A stretch of DNA of 64,000 nt from an uncultured Sutterella sp. (GCA_958347955.1 CATVXH010000002.1:124001-188000); one strand, 5' to 3'; counted from the first letter of the stretch, positions 17,195 to 25,618 are shown. Notes: a model not told the origin generated them from the sequence alone. A program made the numbers and translations.

Positions 17195-18189
17195 CTTCTC
17201 ATGCGCTCGGAGGCAAGTTTAACGGCGTAGAGTTTGCCGATTTCAAGCGCGTCGGCAATAGTCTCTGTGCGCGGCACCTGCGCGGTGATCACTGTCTTGA
17301 AGTCATTTAACAGAAAGTGGGCCGTGACGGCAAAACCGGTGAACTCTTTGGCTTGAAGTTCCGCGCTGAAGGTGTCGGGTTGGGAAAAGGCGCGCTCGGT
17401 GGCGTTTAACACTTTAACGTCAGAGAAGCGAATCCCGGTGAGTTTCCCGCCGTTGATTTCACTTGACTCGATGAGATTCATGCCGCCGGCGAACGTGGCG
17501 ACAAAGGGCGTTTTCGGCTGATCATAGATCTCAGCCGGGCTGCCCGCTTGCTCAACTTTACCGTCTTTAATGACCACAATATAGTCCGACAGACTCAGCG
17601 CTTCGTTTCTGTCGTGTGTCACCATGATGGTGGTGATGCCGGATTTTTGTTGAATTTCTCGAAGCTCGCGACCGATTTTTTCACGGTTTTGCGCGTCAAG
17701 CGCGGAGAGCGGTTCGTCCAAAAGTAAAAAGCGGGGATTGATCGCAAGCGCTCTGGCAATGGCCACCCGTTGCTGTTGGCCGCCGGAGAGTTCCGAAGGG
17801 TAGCGGTTCTCAAGCCCGGTAAGGCGCGTCATGTCGATTAAGCGGGCAAGCTTTTGATCTCTTTCTTTTTCACTCACATCTTTTGAAACACCGTAAAGGA
17901 TATTGTCCTTGACAGTGAGGTTTGGGAAAAGCGCGTAGTGCTGAAAGACGATGCCTGCGCGCCGCTTGGGCAGGGCCAAATGCGTGATGTCTTCCCCGTC
18001 ATAGAAAATGCGGCCCTGCTGCACTTCTTCGACCCCCGCCAAAAGCATTAAAAGGGTGGTTTTACCGCTGCCCGATGGCCCCAAAAGAGAGGTGAAAGCG
18101 CCAAGCGGCAGCTCAAGATTGATGTCAGAGAGCGCGGCAAGCGCCCCGTAGCGCTTGGTGAGATGAGAAATCGTTAAGGACTTGGTCAT
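17179..18189 (-). CDS. ABC transporter ATPase, 2-aminoethylphosphonate type
   Basis: Energises the importer. All ATPase motifs are present: Walker A (LLGPSGSGKTTLL), Q-loop (VFQHYALFPN), signature (ELSGGQQQRVAIARAL), Walker B (FLLLDEPLSALDA) and the switch His (IMVTHDRNEAL). A C-terminal TOBE-like regulatory region follows residue 240. I prefer the ATG at 18189, which follows an AGGTGA ribosome-binding site; a GTG at 18198 overlaps the previous stop as GTGA and is also possible. Belongs to the PhnT/PotA-like group; substrate follows from the binding protein next door. Confidence 0.9.
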   Translation of the reverse strand: MTKSLTISHLTKRYGALAALSDINLELPLGAFTSLLGPSGSGKTTLLMLLAGVEEVQQGRIFYDGEDITHLALPKRRAGIVFQHYALFPNLTVKDNILYGVSKDVSEKERDQKLARLIDMTRLTGLENRYPSELSGGQQQRVAIARALAINPRFLLLDEPLSALDAQNREKIGRELREIQQKSGITTIMVTHDRNEALSLSDYIVVIKDGKVEQAGSPAEIYDQPKTPFVATFAGGMNLIESSEINGGKLTGIRFSDVKVLNATERAFSQPDTFSAELQAKEFTGFAVTAHFLLNDFKTVITAQVPRTETIADALEIGKLYAVKLASERMRSWSEF

Positions 18190-18194
18190 TGGAG

Positions 18195-19190
18195 TCACCT
18201 TGCGATAATCGTTTGCCAGTGAGCGAGCATTTCGCTTTTTTGGGCGGCGGCGCTTTTGAAGTCAAGCGGCAAAAAACGCTCGGCCATTGCGCGGCCCTGC
18301 TCGGTGCTGAAACGGTCGATGGCGGCAATGCCGCTAAAGGAGGCCGCGATATCCGCCACGGGTTTTGTCGCGCAAAAGTCTAGAAACTTCTTGGCAATTT
18401 CCGGTTTGGGAGAGCCGTGCGGGAGCGCGCAACCCTCGGCGTCCCAAGCGATCCCTTCTTTGGGCTCCACCGTGGTAACCGGAATGGAAAAGCGCTTAAA
18501 GGGTCTCACGAAAGCTTCTGATGTAAGCGCGATAGGGATTTCACCCTGAGCGGCCATGGCCGCAGGCCTCGCCCCTGAAGAAGTATAAAAAAGAATGTTT
18601 TCGTGAAGCCTTTCCACGTAGCGCCAACCTTCTTCTTCCCCCATTCCTTGAATCCAACCCAGTAAGAACATAAAGCCGGTGCTAGAAGCCACCGGGCTTG
18701 GCATCACAATTTTTCCCTTGTAAATGGGGTTTAAGAGATCACGCCAGCCTGAAGGCACCGGAAGGTTTTGCTTTTTCAATAGGTCGGTATTCACGCAAAT
18801 GGAACCTCCCCAAGCGTTGATGCCGATCCAAGAAAAATCGTCGGCGTGCATTTTGGGGTTAAGCGCCGAGGCGTTTTGAGGTTTGTAAGGCTCAAGAACG
18901 CCCGCGCCTCTAAGTCGCTCAAGCGCGATGGCTGAAAGCCCCAAAATGACATGAGCCTTGGGGTGGTCTTTTTCGGCTAAAAGCCGCGCCGAAATGGGGC
19001 CGGCCGAATCTCGAACATAGGTGAGTTCAAGATCGGGGTGGCTTTTTTCGAAAGCGTCTTTATAGGCGGGTAAAAGCTCAGGTTCAACCGCGGTGTAAAC
19101 GAGCAACTCCTCCTTGGCAAAAACCTGAGAGGAAATCGCCAATGAAATCGCGATGAGAAGAGCCGATGCCGCCTTGGACAGTCTCATCAT
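18195..19190 (-). CDS. Periplasmic binding protein, 2-aminoethylphosphonate type (PhnS2/AepX-like)
   Basis: A 331-residue class II binding protein with a Sec signal (cleavage after SSQVFA). The mature start ELLVYTAVEPELLPAYKDAF, then YVRDSAGPISARLLAEKDHP, the INAWGGSICVNTDLLKK segment, GKIVMPSPVASSTGFMFLLG, and EEGWRYVERLHENI follow the pattern of the putative 2-aminoethylphosphonate receptors (TIGR03261 type) as I remember it. Iron-binding homologues share the fold but normally carry paired ligand tyrosines, which I do not see in the expected region. It overlaps the cytidylyltransferase gene as ATGA. Substrate assignment is a family inference; related phosphonates or phosphoesters remain possible. 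Confidence 0.83.
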   Translation of the reverse strand: MMRLSKAASALLIAISLAISSQVFAKEELLVYTAVEPELLPAYKDAFEKSHPDLELTYVRDSAGPISARLLAEKDHPKAHVILGLSAIALERLRGAGVLEPYKPQNASALNPKMHADDFSWIGINAWGGSICVNTDLLKKQNLPVPSGWRDLLNPIYKGKIVMPSPVASSTGFMFLLGWIQGMGEEEGWRYVERLHENILFYTSSGARPAAMAAQGEIPIALTSEAFVRPFKRFSIPVTTVEPKEGIAWDAEGCALPHGSPKPEIAKKFLDFCATKPVADIAASFSGIAAIDRFSTEQGRAMAERFLPLDFKSAAAQKSEMLAHWQTIIAR

Positions 19191-19672
19191 TCGAGACGGA
19201 ATTCCTTTTTAATGGATTCGATGAGGAAACGCGCCACCTTGTCGGAAGCCTTTGAGGGCTTCGAGTCAGTGTTCATCTCAATTAAACTGTCCAAGACACG
19301 TTCACGCAGAATCGAAGAGCTGATTCCTTCCGTGCGCGGGAAAATGACGAGCTTTTCCTTGGGAATGTGGTTGGAATTGTCATGACCGTGCACGAGCAAA
19401 TCGCAATTTTGCTCTTTCATGTAGTCGTAAGAGATAAGCCAAGGGCTGGGCACCACCTCTTTGACATACTTGATGGCTTCAAGAATCTCTTTTCGCTCAT
19501 CAAAATTCATCTCGGGCGTATACCCTTTGGTGCGCTTAATTTCTTCATCAGTCGTTAGGGCGACAACAACATCGCCGATCTCAGCGGCTTTTTTCAGCAA
19601 ACGAATATGACCGTGATGAATCAGCGTGGCGGACATATCCACCATGACACGTGGGCGTTTTTCTTCAGACAT
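19187..19672 (-). CDS. Cytidylyltransferase of the TagD/ethanolamine-phosphate type
   Basis: A 161-residue nucleotidyltransferase that would join CTP to a phospho- or phosphono-alcohol. The HxGH motif is H19-H22 (LIHHGH), and RTEGISSSILR lies at 113-123. The middle part (TDEEIKRTKG, DERKEILEAIKYVKEVVP, QNCDLLVHGHD) resembles eukaryotic phosphoethanolamine cytidylyltransferase at least as much as glycerol-3-phosphate cytidylyltransferase. The ATG has a GGAG ribosome-binding site. It opens the six-gene operon and overlaps the binding-protein gene by 4 bases. With a 2-aminoethylphosphonate-type importer next door, 2-aminoethylphosphonate, phosphoethanolamine or glycerol phosphate are the candidate substrates. 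Confidence 0.85.
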   Translation of the reverse strand: MSEEKRPRVMVDMSATLIHHGHIRLLKKAAEIGDVVVALTTDEEIKRTKGYTPEMNFDERKEILEAIKYVKEVVPSPWLISYDYMKEQNCDLLVHGHDNSNHIPKEKLVIFPRTEGISSSILRERVLDSLIEMNTDSKPSKASDKVARFLIESIKKEFRLE

Positions 19673-19731
19673 AACTACTCCGCAATGGGCTGCGCAAGTT
19701 CTGAAAAACTCGGCAAAAACTTAATCTGTTT

Positions 19732-19763
19732 ACTATATCTCTGAATTGTAGAGATTGCGTCAA
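19732..19763 (-). promoter_or_regulatory. Candidate promoter of the six-gene envelope operon
   Basis: On the minus strand TTGACG (19763-19758) is followed, 18 bases later, by GATATA, or 20 bases later by TATAGT, about 60 bases before the first start codon. The region also contains a short dyad (ATCTCT/AGAGAT). It is the only sigma70-like candidate I found in the 147-base gap before the operon. Confidence 0.4.
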
Positions 19764-19819
19764 AAAAACGTCAAAACGCGAAAAACGATCCGTTCCGACA
19801 GCAAAGAATCAAGTGTTAA

Positions 19820-20623
19820 TCAGAAAAATTGCACGGGCGAGGCTAAGTTCTTAAGCAAAGCCACAACGCTCCAAGCGGTTGATGTGCTCGACTTGGGATT
19901 GGCCGGATCAGGTTTGCCCGCAACGGTCAGTTCTGCCCTCATGAGGTTGTTTTTTAAGACAATGTGGTGAATGTTTTCTTCACTTTGCGGGTCACTTGTG
20001 ATTTTTACTGTGGCTTTGTCGAGCGTGTCAGAGGCCATAGCCGCCGCTACCGCCACATTGACGTTTTTGGGAAAGCCATTGATTGCATCGGAGACGCTCC
20101 CGGTAAAGATCACTTCCTTGTGATCCGCGGGGAGGGATTTGCCGTTCAAGTATGGCGCTCCTTCAAGACTTCTGGGCGCTTTGGTGTTGCCGATTGTGAC
20201 CTCAGCCTCGCCCATGAGGGCAAAGGTTTGCATGAGATCAAGCGCGCCGATCGCGCCGTTGGGGATGTACACTTTCCGTCCATTATGGCGGGCTAAGGTA
20301 AAGAGATTTGTCCGGAACTCGTCATCGGCCAAAGCGCCGATTGAGGCGATGACAAGATCGGAGCCGTGAGCTAAGACGGGTTGGGCGTAGGCTTTCACGG
20401 CGTCCCTGCCCGCGAATTCGACCACCAGATCCGGAAAACCGGCCAGAAGATCATTGATGTCGGTGCAGGCAAAGGCCGCACACTGATCGGCTAGCGCCTC
20501 GGCGTGCTCCCGGTTTCTCGCCATCACAGCGATGACACGATAATCTTCAGACAATAAGTTTTGTACTTCACGACAGAAAATGCGCGCCAAAGCGCCCGCG
20601 CCGATCACTGCGATTGTTCTCAT
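19820..20623 (-). CDS. Aspartate dehydrogenase-like oxidoreductase
   Basis: A 267-residue NAD(P)-dependent enzyme. The Rossmann start TIAVIGAGALARIFCREV is clear, followed by LVVEFAGRDAVKAYAQPVL and LVIASIGALADDEF, then IPNGAIGALDLMQ and a TRKAPRSLEG-like segment (TKAPRSLEGAPY), all in keeping with the L-aspartate dehydrogenase (NadX/AspDH) family, which interconverts aspartate and iminoaspartate/oxaloacetate. It may feed NAD synthesis or amino-acid metabolism. It follows a WaaP-like kinase gene by 19 bases and stops 147 bases before the cytidylyltransferase, so it may be a separate transcription unit. Physiological direction unknown. Confidence 0.82.
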   Translation of the reverse strand: MRTIAVIGAGALARIFCREVQNLLSEDYRVIAVMARNREHAEALADQCAAFACTDINDLLAGFPDLVVEFAGRDAVKAYAQPVLAHGSDLVIASIGALADDEFRTNLFTLARHNGRKVYIPNGAIGALDLMQTFALMGEAEVTIGNTKAPRSLEGAPYLNGKSLPADHKEVIFTGSVSDAINGFPKNVNVAVAAAMASDTLDKATVKITSDPQSEENIHHIVLKNNLMRAELTVAGKPDPANPKSSTSTAWSVVALLKNLASPVQFF

Positions 20624-20642
20624 ACGTGCCTCGAAATTAGTT

Positions 20643-21482
20643 TTAACCGAAGTTGTGCTTAAGTTTCAGTTTTTTCAGCCAGTAGCTGTAATAAGACGGT
20701 ACAAAGGCCTGCTCGTCAATGCCGTAGCTCTTGGCAAGCGCCTGAGCGATTTTGCCCGTGTTCATAAATTCGGGCTTTGTCTCGGGCATCGCGTCCACCG
20801 TGATAATGAAAGAAGAAAGGAGCCTGCCCAAGTCTCTTACAATCCACTTTTGCGGTATGCGATCTTTGAAAATCTGAGCCGAGTCCAGATCCCAAAAGCC
20901 CATGGTGTCGCCCTGAACATAGAAATTCGCGAGTTTTATGTCACCGTGGGTGATGCCCGCGTTGTGAAGACGCCGCAAGAGTTTGCCGGCGTTTTCCAGC
21001 AATTCCAGACTATTGGGTTGAGTCTGCAGATAGGCTTGCGCCGTTTGCGCGTTTTTTAAAGCCTCTGTGATGATGTAGGAGTCCGAAATTAATTCAAACG
21101 TGCGGCGCTCACCCATGGCGTAAACCTTCGGGGTTCCCAGCCCCGCCTCTTCAAGCCTGTGGGCGACCACCGCTGTCCAAAAGCTTCGCGAAGGCTGCAA
21201 AAAGTAGCGCAACCGCAGACCAAAGGCTTTTTGATGGAAACGAACGTGTTTGCCGAAATATGTCTCGTCGCCGATTTTAAAAAGAGAGGCGGCGGATTTT
21301 TTGGAGTACTTCTGGTGGTCTCCGTCTTCAATCACCTCATCAATGCGGTCGGCGACAGACAAAAGTGCTTGTTGGTGCTCGCCGGAAAAAACTCTGTAAT
21401 CGAGATTTCCGACTTTAACGGTCTTGCAGCCTGAGGCGGCATCGGTTAATCGGGTAAGTTCAGGGCTCCAGCGTGTGTACAT
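20643..21482 (-). CDS. WaaP/KdkA-like sugar kinase (LPS kinase family)
   Basis: A 279-residue protein with a protein-kinase-like fold. The catalytic loop reads GITHGDIKLANFYV and the metal-binding site FWDLDSAQIF replaces the DFG of protein kinases. The N-terminal part has a Lys in ETYFGKHVRFH that may be the ATP-binding lysine, followed by basic RLRYFLQPSRSF. These features fit the lipopolysaccharide kinase (Kdo/WaaP) family, which phosphorylates sugars of the LPS core. The acceptor is unknown. This gene is distant from the main LPS-core cluster (34.8-43 kb), and pairs with the downstream aspartate dehydrogenase-like gene. Confidence 0.78.
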   Translation of the reverse strand: MYTRWSPELTRLTDAASGCKTVKVGNLDYRVFSGEHQQALLSVADRIDEVIEDGDHQKYSKKSAASLFKIGDETYFGKHVRFHQKAFGLRLRYFLQPSRSFWTAVVAHRLEEAGLGTPKVYAMGERRTFELISDSYIITEALKNAQTAQAYLQTQPNSLELLENAGKLLRRLHNAGITHGDIKLANFYVQGDTMGFWDLDSAQIFKDRIPQKWIVRDLGRLLSSFIITVDAMPETKPEFMNTGKIAQALAKSYGIDEQAFVPSYYSYWLKKLKLKHNFG

Positions 21483-21536
21483 GGTTTATTTTGTCAAAAT
21501 AGGGTGAGTATCCGATATCTTACTCGCGATAACTGT

Positions 21537-22322
21537 TTAAAGTTCAATCCAATAGGGCGTGTGATCGCTCGGCTTTGTCCATTTCCGCGGGGCCTTGTCT
21601 ATGTCCGCGGTTTTGATTTTGGTTTTAAGCGCCTCGGATACCAAAATGTGGTCGATTCTTAAGCCGTGATTCTTCTGAAAGCCGAGCATCCGGTAGTCCC
21701 ACCAGGTAAATCGTTTTTCAGGTTGTTCAAAGAGCCGGAACGAATCCCAAAGACCCAGTTTGAGTAAGTCAGAAAAAGCCTGGCGCTCTTCGGGGGAAAC
21801 CAAGATGTTACCTTCCCAGCTCTTCGGGTCCCAAACGTCACGGTCATCAGGGGCGATATTAAAGTCACCCAAGAGCGCAAGCTGAGGATGAGACAAAAGT
21901 TCATCCCTTAACCAATCGGTGAGCGCGGCAAGCCACTTCAGTTTGTAGGTGAATTTTTCAGAACCGACCTCAGAGCCGTTGGGAAAGTACCCGCAGACGA
22001 TGCGCAGGTCGCCCGCGGCCGTTGAAAAATCAGCCGCGATGAGGCGCTTTTGTTCATCGTCAAATCCGGGAATGTTTTTCACAATGTCTTTAGGTCCGGC
22101 GCATGAGTCCGTTTTATAGAGAATGGCCACACCGTTGTAGGTCTTTTGCCCACACCAAAGAGCGTCATAACCGAGATCGCGAATGGCCTCAATCGGAAAA
22201 AGCTCATCGACCATCTTTAATTCCTGCAGGCACAAAATGTCTGCCTGTGTCTGAGTGAGCCACTCAAGCACATGATTTAACCGCATCTTTAAGGAGTTGA
22301 CGTTCCAGGTGGCAATTTTCAT
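21537..22322 (-). CDS. xthA: Exodeoxyribonuclease III (AP endonuclease)
   Basis: Base-excision repair enzyme that incises abasic sites and trims 3' ends. 261 residues, normal for ExoIII. Conserved motifs: MKIATWNVNSLKMRL, LCLQELKM (metal Glu), LLGDFNIAPDDRDVWD, TWWDYRMLGF and the C-terminal catalytic pair LRIDHILVS (Asp-His). Starts 11 bases after prlC ends, so the two are probably cotranscribed. Confidence 0.95.
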   Translation of the reverse strand: MKIATWNVNSLKMRLNHVLEWLTQTQADILCLQELKMVDELFPIEAIRDLGYDALWCGQKTYNGVAILYKTDSCAGPKDIVKNIPGFDDEQKRLIAADFSTAAGDLRIVCGYFPNGSEVGSEKFTYKLKWLAALTDWLRDELLSHPQLALLGDFNIAPDDRDVWDPKSWEGNILVSPEERQAFSDLLKLGLWDSFRLFEQPEKRFTWWDYRMLGFQKNHGLRIDHILVSEALKTKIKTADIDKAPRKWTKPSDHTPYWIEL

Positions 22323-22333
22323 CGTGCCTCTCC

Positions 22334-24373
22334 CTATTTTGCGATGGGTTTAATGCCGCTGTGGCGCAAAAGTGCGTCGATTCGGGGGGCGCGCCCTCGG
22401 AAGGCGATAAAGGATTCCATCGCGGGACGGGAACTGCCCACGGCAAGCACTTCATCGAGCCACTTTTTGCCGGTTTCGGGGTTAAGCACTCCGGTTTCCT
22501 CGAATAAGGAGAACGCGTCGCTGCTTAACACCTCGGCCCATTTGTAGCTGTAATAGCCCGCGGCGTAGCCGCCTGCGAAAATGTGACTGAAGGAGTTGGC
22601 GAAGCGGTTATAAGAGGGCTGTTCTGTCACAGCCACTTCTTTTCGCACTTCATTTAAAAGCGTCAGAATATCGTCCTTGCCACTGTCAAAAGAAGTGTGA
22701 AGCAACATGTCAAAAAGACCGAATTCAAGTTGTCTCACCATCGCCATCGCGCTTTGGAAGTTCTTGGCGGCAAGCATTTTGTCATAGAGCGCGCGGGGGA
22801 GTTTTTCGCCGGTTTGCACATGACTTGTCAGGTTTTCCAACACCGTGCGGTCCCAGGCAAAATTTTCCATGAATTGACTCGGGCACTCGACGGCGTCCCA
22901 TTCCACGCCGTTGATGCCGCTCTCGGCGGGCTCCTCGATGCGGCTCAACATGTGATGAAGACCGTGGCCGAACTCATGAAAGAGCGTGAGCACATCGTCG
23001 TGTGTTAAAAGAGCGGGTTTGTCACCCACGGGTTTGGCGAAATTGCAAACGAGGTAGGCCACCGGTGTTTGCAGCGTTCCGTAGAGGCGGTTTCTCGTCC
23101 GGTCGTTGTCCATCCAGGCGCCGCCCCGCTTATTGGGACGGGCGTAAAGATCCATGTAAAACTGCGCGATCTTTTCACCCTTGTCATTTTCTATACGGAA
23201 AAATTGCACATCGGGGTGCCACAGCGGCGCGCTATCCTTAACAATGCGGATGTTAAAGAGCGTCTGCACCAAGCCGAATAATCCTTTAAAGACCGCGGGC
23301 AACGTGAAGTACTGCTTCACTTCTTGATCGGAGTAGGCGTAGCGGGCCTCGCGAAGTTTTTCGCTTGCAAAGGGCAGATCCCAGCTTTGCGGATCATCAA
23401 TGCCCAGTTTTTCCTTGGCGAACGTTTTGACTTCCGCCATGTCGGCTTTGGCCTGCGGCAAGCTCTTTTGAGCCAGGTCCCGCAAAAACGCGATGACTTG
23501 GTCGGGCGACTGGGCCATTTTTGTTGCCAGTGACACTTCACCGTAATTACGGTAACCCAGTATCGAGGCTTCTTTTTCGCGCAACTCGACGATACGGCGC
23601 ATCACATCGTTATTGTTGAATTTACCCTCAAAGTCAAATTCAGAGGCACGGGTCACATAGGCGTGATAGAGCGTTTCTCTGAGCTTGCGGTTTTGCGCGT
23701 ACTGAAGCACGGCCAGGTAGTGGGGCACCTGAAGCGTGATGCGGTAGCCTTTTTGTTGATTCGCTTCAGCGGTTTCTTTAAAAGAAGCGATGTCATCGGC
23801 GGGGATACCTTCCAGTTCCTTTTCGTCTTCCACCAAAAGACCGTAAGCGTTAGTGGCGTCCAAAAGGTTTTCGGAAAATTTCTGGCTTTCTTGAGCGAGA
23901 GTTTCTTTAACTTTCTTTAATTCAGCTTTCTGCGCTTGCGGTAAAAAAGCGCCCGCTAATTTAAAGTCAATCAATTCTTCATTGATGATGCGCCGGCGCA
24001 CGGCTGAAAGTGACTTAAAAGCGGCGCTTTCTTTTATGGCTTTGTATTTTTGAGATAAATTGCTTTGAGATAGGCCGATCCAGAATTGGGTGACAATCGG
24101 CAGCGCTTCGTTATAGGCTTTTCTCAATTGCGGCTCATCGCAAACACTCATAAGGTGGCTTACCGCGCCCCAAGCGCGCGATAGCGCCAAAGTTTTTCTT
24201 TCTAAAGGGGTAATAACGTCGTCCCATGTGGCAGGCGTGGACTCTTGAGTGACCGCCGCGAGAGTCTGTTGGGCTTCACCAATTAAAGTTTTCATGCCCG
24301 GCACGATGTGCTCGGGCTTGATCGCAGGAAAATTAATTAAGTCGGTAATGGATAATAGGGGATTAGAGCTCAT
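22334..24373 (-). CDS. prlC: Oligopeptidase A (M3 family metallopeptidase)
   Basis: Cytoplasmic zinc peptidase that degrades peptides, including cleaved signal peptides. 679 residues, typical for PrlC/OpdA. The zinc motif HEFGHGLHH lies near residue 465, with the third ligand Glu some 25 residues later (EWDAVECPSQFMENF). The N-terminal half is the helical lid. The ATG is at 24373. It forms a pair with xthA downstream; upstream sequence becomes AT-rich where the accessory island begins. Confidence 0.94.
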   Translation of the reverse strand: MSSNPLLSITDLINFPAIKPEHIVPGMKTLIGEAQQTLAAVTQESTPATWDDVITPLERKTLALSRAWGAVSHLMSVCDEPQLRKAYNEALPIVTQFWIGLSQSNLSQKYKAIKESAAFKSLSAVRRRIINEELIDFKLAGAFLPQAQKAELKKVKETLAQESQKFSENLLDATNAYGLLVEDEKELEGIPADDIASFKETAEANQQKGYRITLQVPHYLAVLQYAQNRKLRETLYHAYVTRASEFDFEGKFNNNDVMRRIVELREKEASILGYRNYGEVSLATKMAQSPDQVIAFLRDLAQKSLPQAKADMAEVKTFAKEKLGIDDPQSWDLPFASEKLREARYAYSDQEVKQYFTLPAVFKGLFGLVQTLFNIRIVKDSAPLWHPDVQFFRIENDKGEKIAQFYMDLYARPNKRGGAWMDNDRTRNRLYGTLQTPVAYLVCNFAKPVGDKPALLTHDDVLTLFHEFGHGLHHMLSRIEEPAESGINGVEWDAVECPSQFMENFAWDRTVLENLTSHVQTGEKLPRALYDKMLAAKNFQSAMAMVRQLEFGLFDMLLHTSFDSGKDDILTLLNEVRKEVAVTEQPSYNRFANSFSHIFAGGYAAGYYSYKWAEVLSSDAFSLFEETGVLNPETGKKWLDEVLAVGSSRPAMESFIAFRGRAPRIDALLRHSGIKPIAK

Positions 24374-24415
24374 TTTTAATGTTCCGAGTTAGAGATTTAG
24401 CTGAGTTTTAAGCAA

Positions 24416-25231
24416 TCAGCGATGATATTTTCCTTTTTCCCTGACTAACACGGCTTCAACAGAAGGGTCGGCAAGGATATTTTCTCCAAAAGTTGACTGT
24501 TCAAAATCTTTTCGATTTGTACCATCAAACCACATTAACAATCGAATGTGTTGGGGGGGGACTGTCTGTTTGATGAAGTCAAGATAGTCGCCAAAAAACG
24601 AAATTGCGTCAACATTACCACTATGAGCGATATTTAACGTTTTATCTTTAATCTGTTCAATCTCGTGAGGCTTCATTCGTTCAAATTCATAATAGGGGAA
24701 GTAATAGCTGGTTTTAAAACCGGCATTTTTAAACGATTTGAGAAACTCATAATGTGTACTCTCAACCCAAATTTTTGAAGGTTGAATTCCATATTGAGTT
24801 GCCAGTCGTTCCAGCTCTTTCAAACTATCAAGTTGGTTATCTTTAGACAAGTTTTTAAAATCAAGCCAAATAAATTGCTGTAAGCCCTGTTTTTTATAGG
24901 CATCCAGTATCTTCTCCAATGGATATTTCTCTAGGCTTACAGTGTCGTGGCTGGATTCAAATTTTTGTGCGTCTTGATGAAAGATCACATCAATTTCCAC
25001 CCCGGTGTACCGAGAGCCCAGTTCGGAGAATTTTTCTACGCTGTCGCAGCGGTGGAGCCAAACTTTATCTCGAGGCTCAAGGATTGGGGGATTGAGTAAA
25101 GATTTTACTTCAAGTCGCAGGTTTCTAAATTTGGTTTTGCATACGCTTTTACCAGGATAAACAAAATACGCAAAAAGCCCGATACAAAGAATGATTGTGA
25201 TTACCCAAGTAGATTTTCGTGTGTACATCAT
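24416..25231 (-). CDS. Membrane-anchored GDPD-like (TIM-barrel) protein
   Basis: A 271-residue protein with one N-terminal membrane anchor (residues 8-25), the rest expected outside the cytoplasm. It shows a reduced glycerophosphodiesterase-like pattern: WLHRCDSVEKF, then GVEIDVIF (Glu-x-Asp) and SSHDTVSLEKYPLEKIL (His-Asp), followed by repeated strand-like segments (FIWLDFKNL, KIWVESTH, TSYYFPYYEF). These fit a PLC-like phosphodiesterase barrel, but I am not certain the enzyme is active. Start set at the first of two adjacent ATG codons; an upstream GTG adds three residues. It is AT-rich and opens the surface-modification island. Confidence 0.6.
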   Translation of the reverse strand: MMYTRKSTWVITIILCIGLFAYFVYPGKSVCKTKFRNLRLEVKSLLNPPILEPRDKVWLHRCDSVEKFSELGSRYTGVEIDVIFHQDAQKFESSHDTVSLEKYPLEKILDAYKKQGLQQFIWLDFKNLSKDNQLDSLKELERLATQYGIQPSKIWVESTHYEFLKSFKNAGFKTSYYFPYYEFERMKPHEIEQIKDKTLNIAHSGNVDAISFFGDYLDFIKQTVPPQHIRLLMWFDGTNRKDFEQSTFGENILADPSVEAVLVREKGKYHR

Positions 25232-25618
25232 TACTAACACAACAAATTAGGTATTAAAAACAGGATAAAAACTAAGGGATTCTACAATACCCTAATCTTT
25301 CAAAGTTGTACTCAGTCGACCAGTTACATCAAAGCGAAAATGTCATATCACGTTTACTCATAGGTGTCAGGATTTTTAACGTTTTTGGCAAAGAGAATTG
25401 ACTATCGGTTTTATTCCGTAAACAACTTCTCTGAGTTGGTTCTCTTTGCTTTATTTTATAGGTCAAGAGTCAATGCTTTACTGGTTTCTTCATAACGAAT
25501 GGTTTCTTGTGCGGATTTAATGGCTGTGATTTGAATCAACAGCAAACAGTCATAGATGAAGAGTTAGAAAAAATGTAAAATTCGTCGCATAAGTTTTAGT
25601 TGTAAACCGTTGAACAAA
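25232..25618. other. 387-base AT-rich gap between divergent genes
   Basis: Shared upstream region of the GDPD-like gene and the interrupted phosphoethanolamine-transferase gene. No plausible coding frame. It contains a 10-base exact inverted repeat (25388-25397 and 25440-25449) followed by a T-rich stretch. Promoters for both genes should lie here; I could not pick them confidently. Confidence 0.45.
25388..25449. repeat. 10-bp inverted repeat with 42-base loop
   Basis: GCAAAGAGAA and TTCTCTTTGC are exact reverse complements, and the right arm is followed by TTTATTTTA on the plus strand. It could be a long-loop terminator or the footprint of a lost mobile element; nothing nearby decides this. 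Confidence 0.4.

Noticed and set aside
15614..19190. Importer as a ferric-iron or spermidine system
   Set aside because: The ATPase and fused permease would fit, but the binding protein follows the 2-aminoethylphosphonate receptor pattern and I do not see the paired tyrosines of iron receptors.
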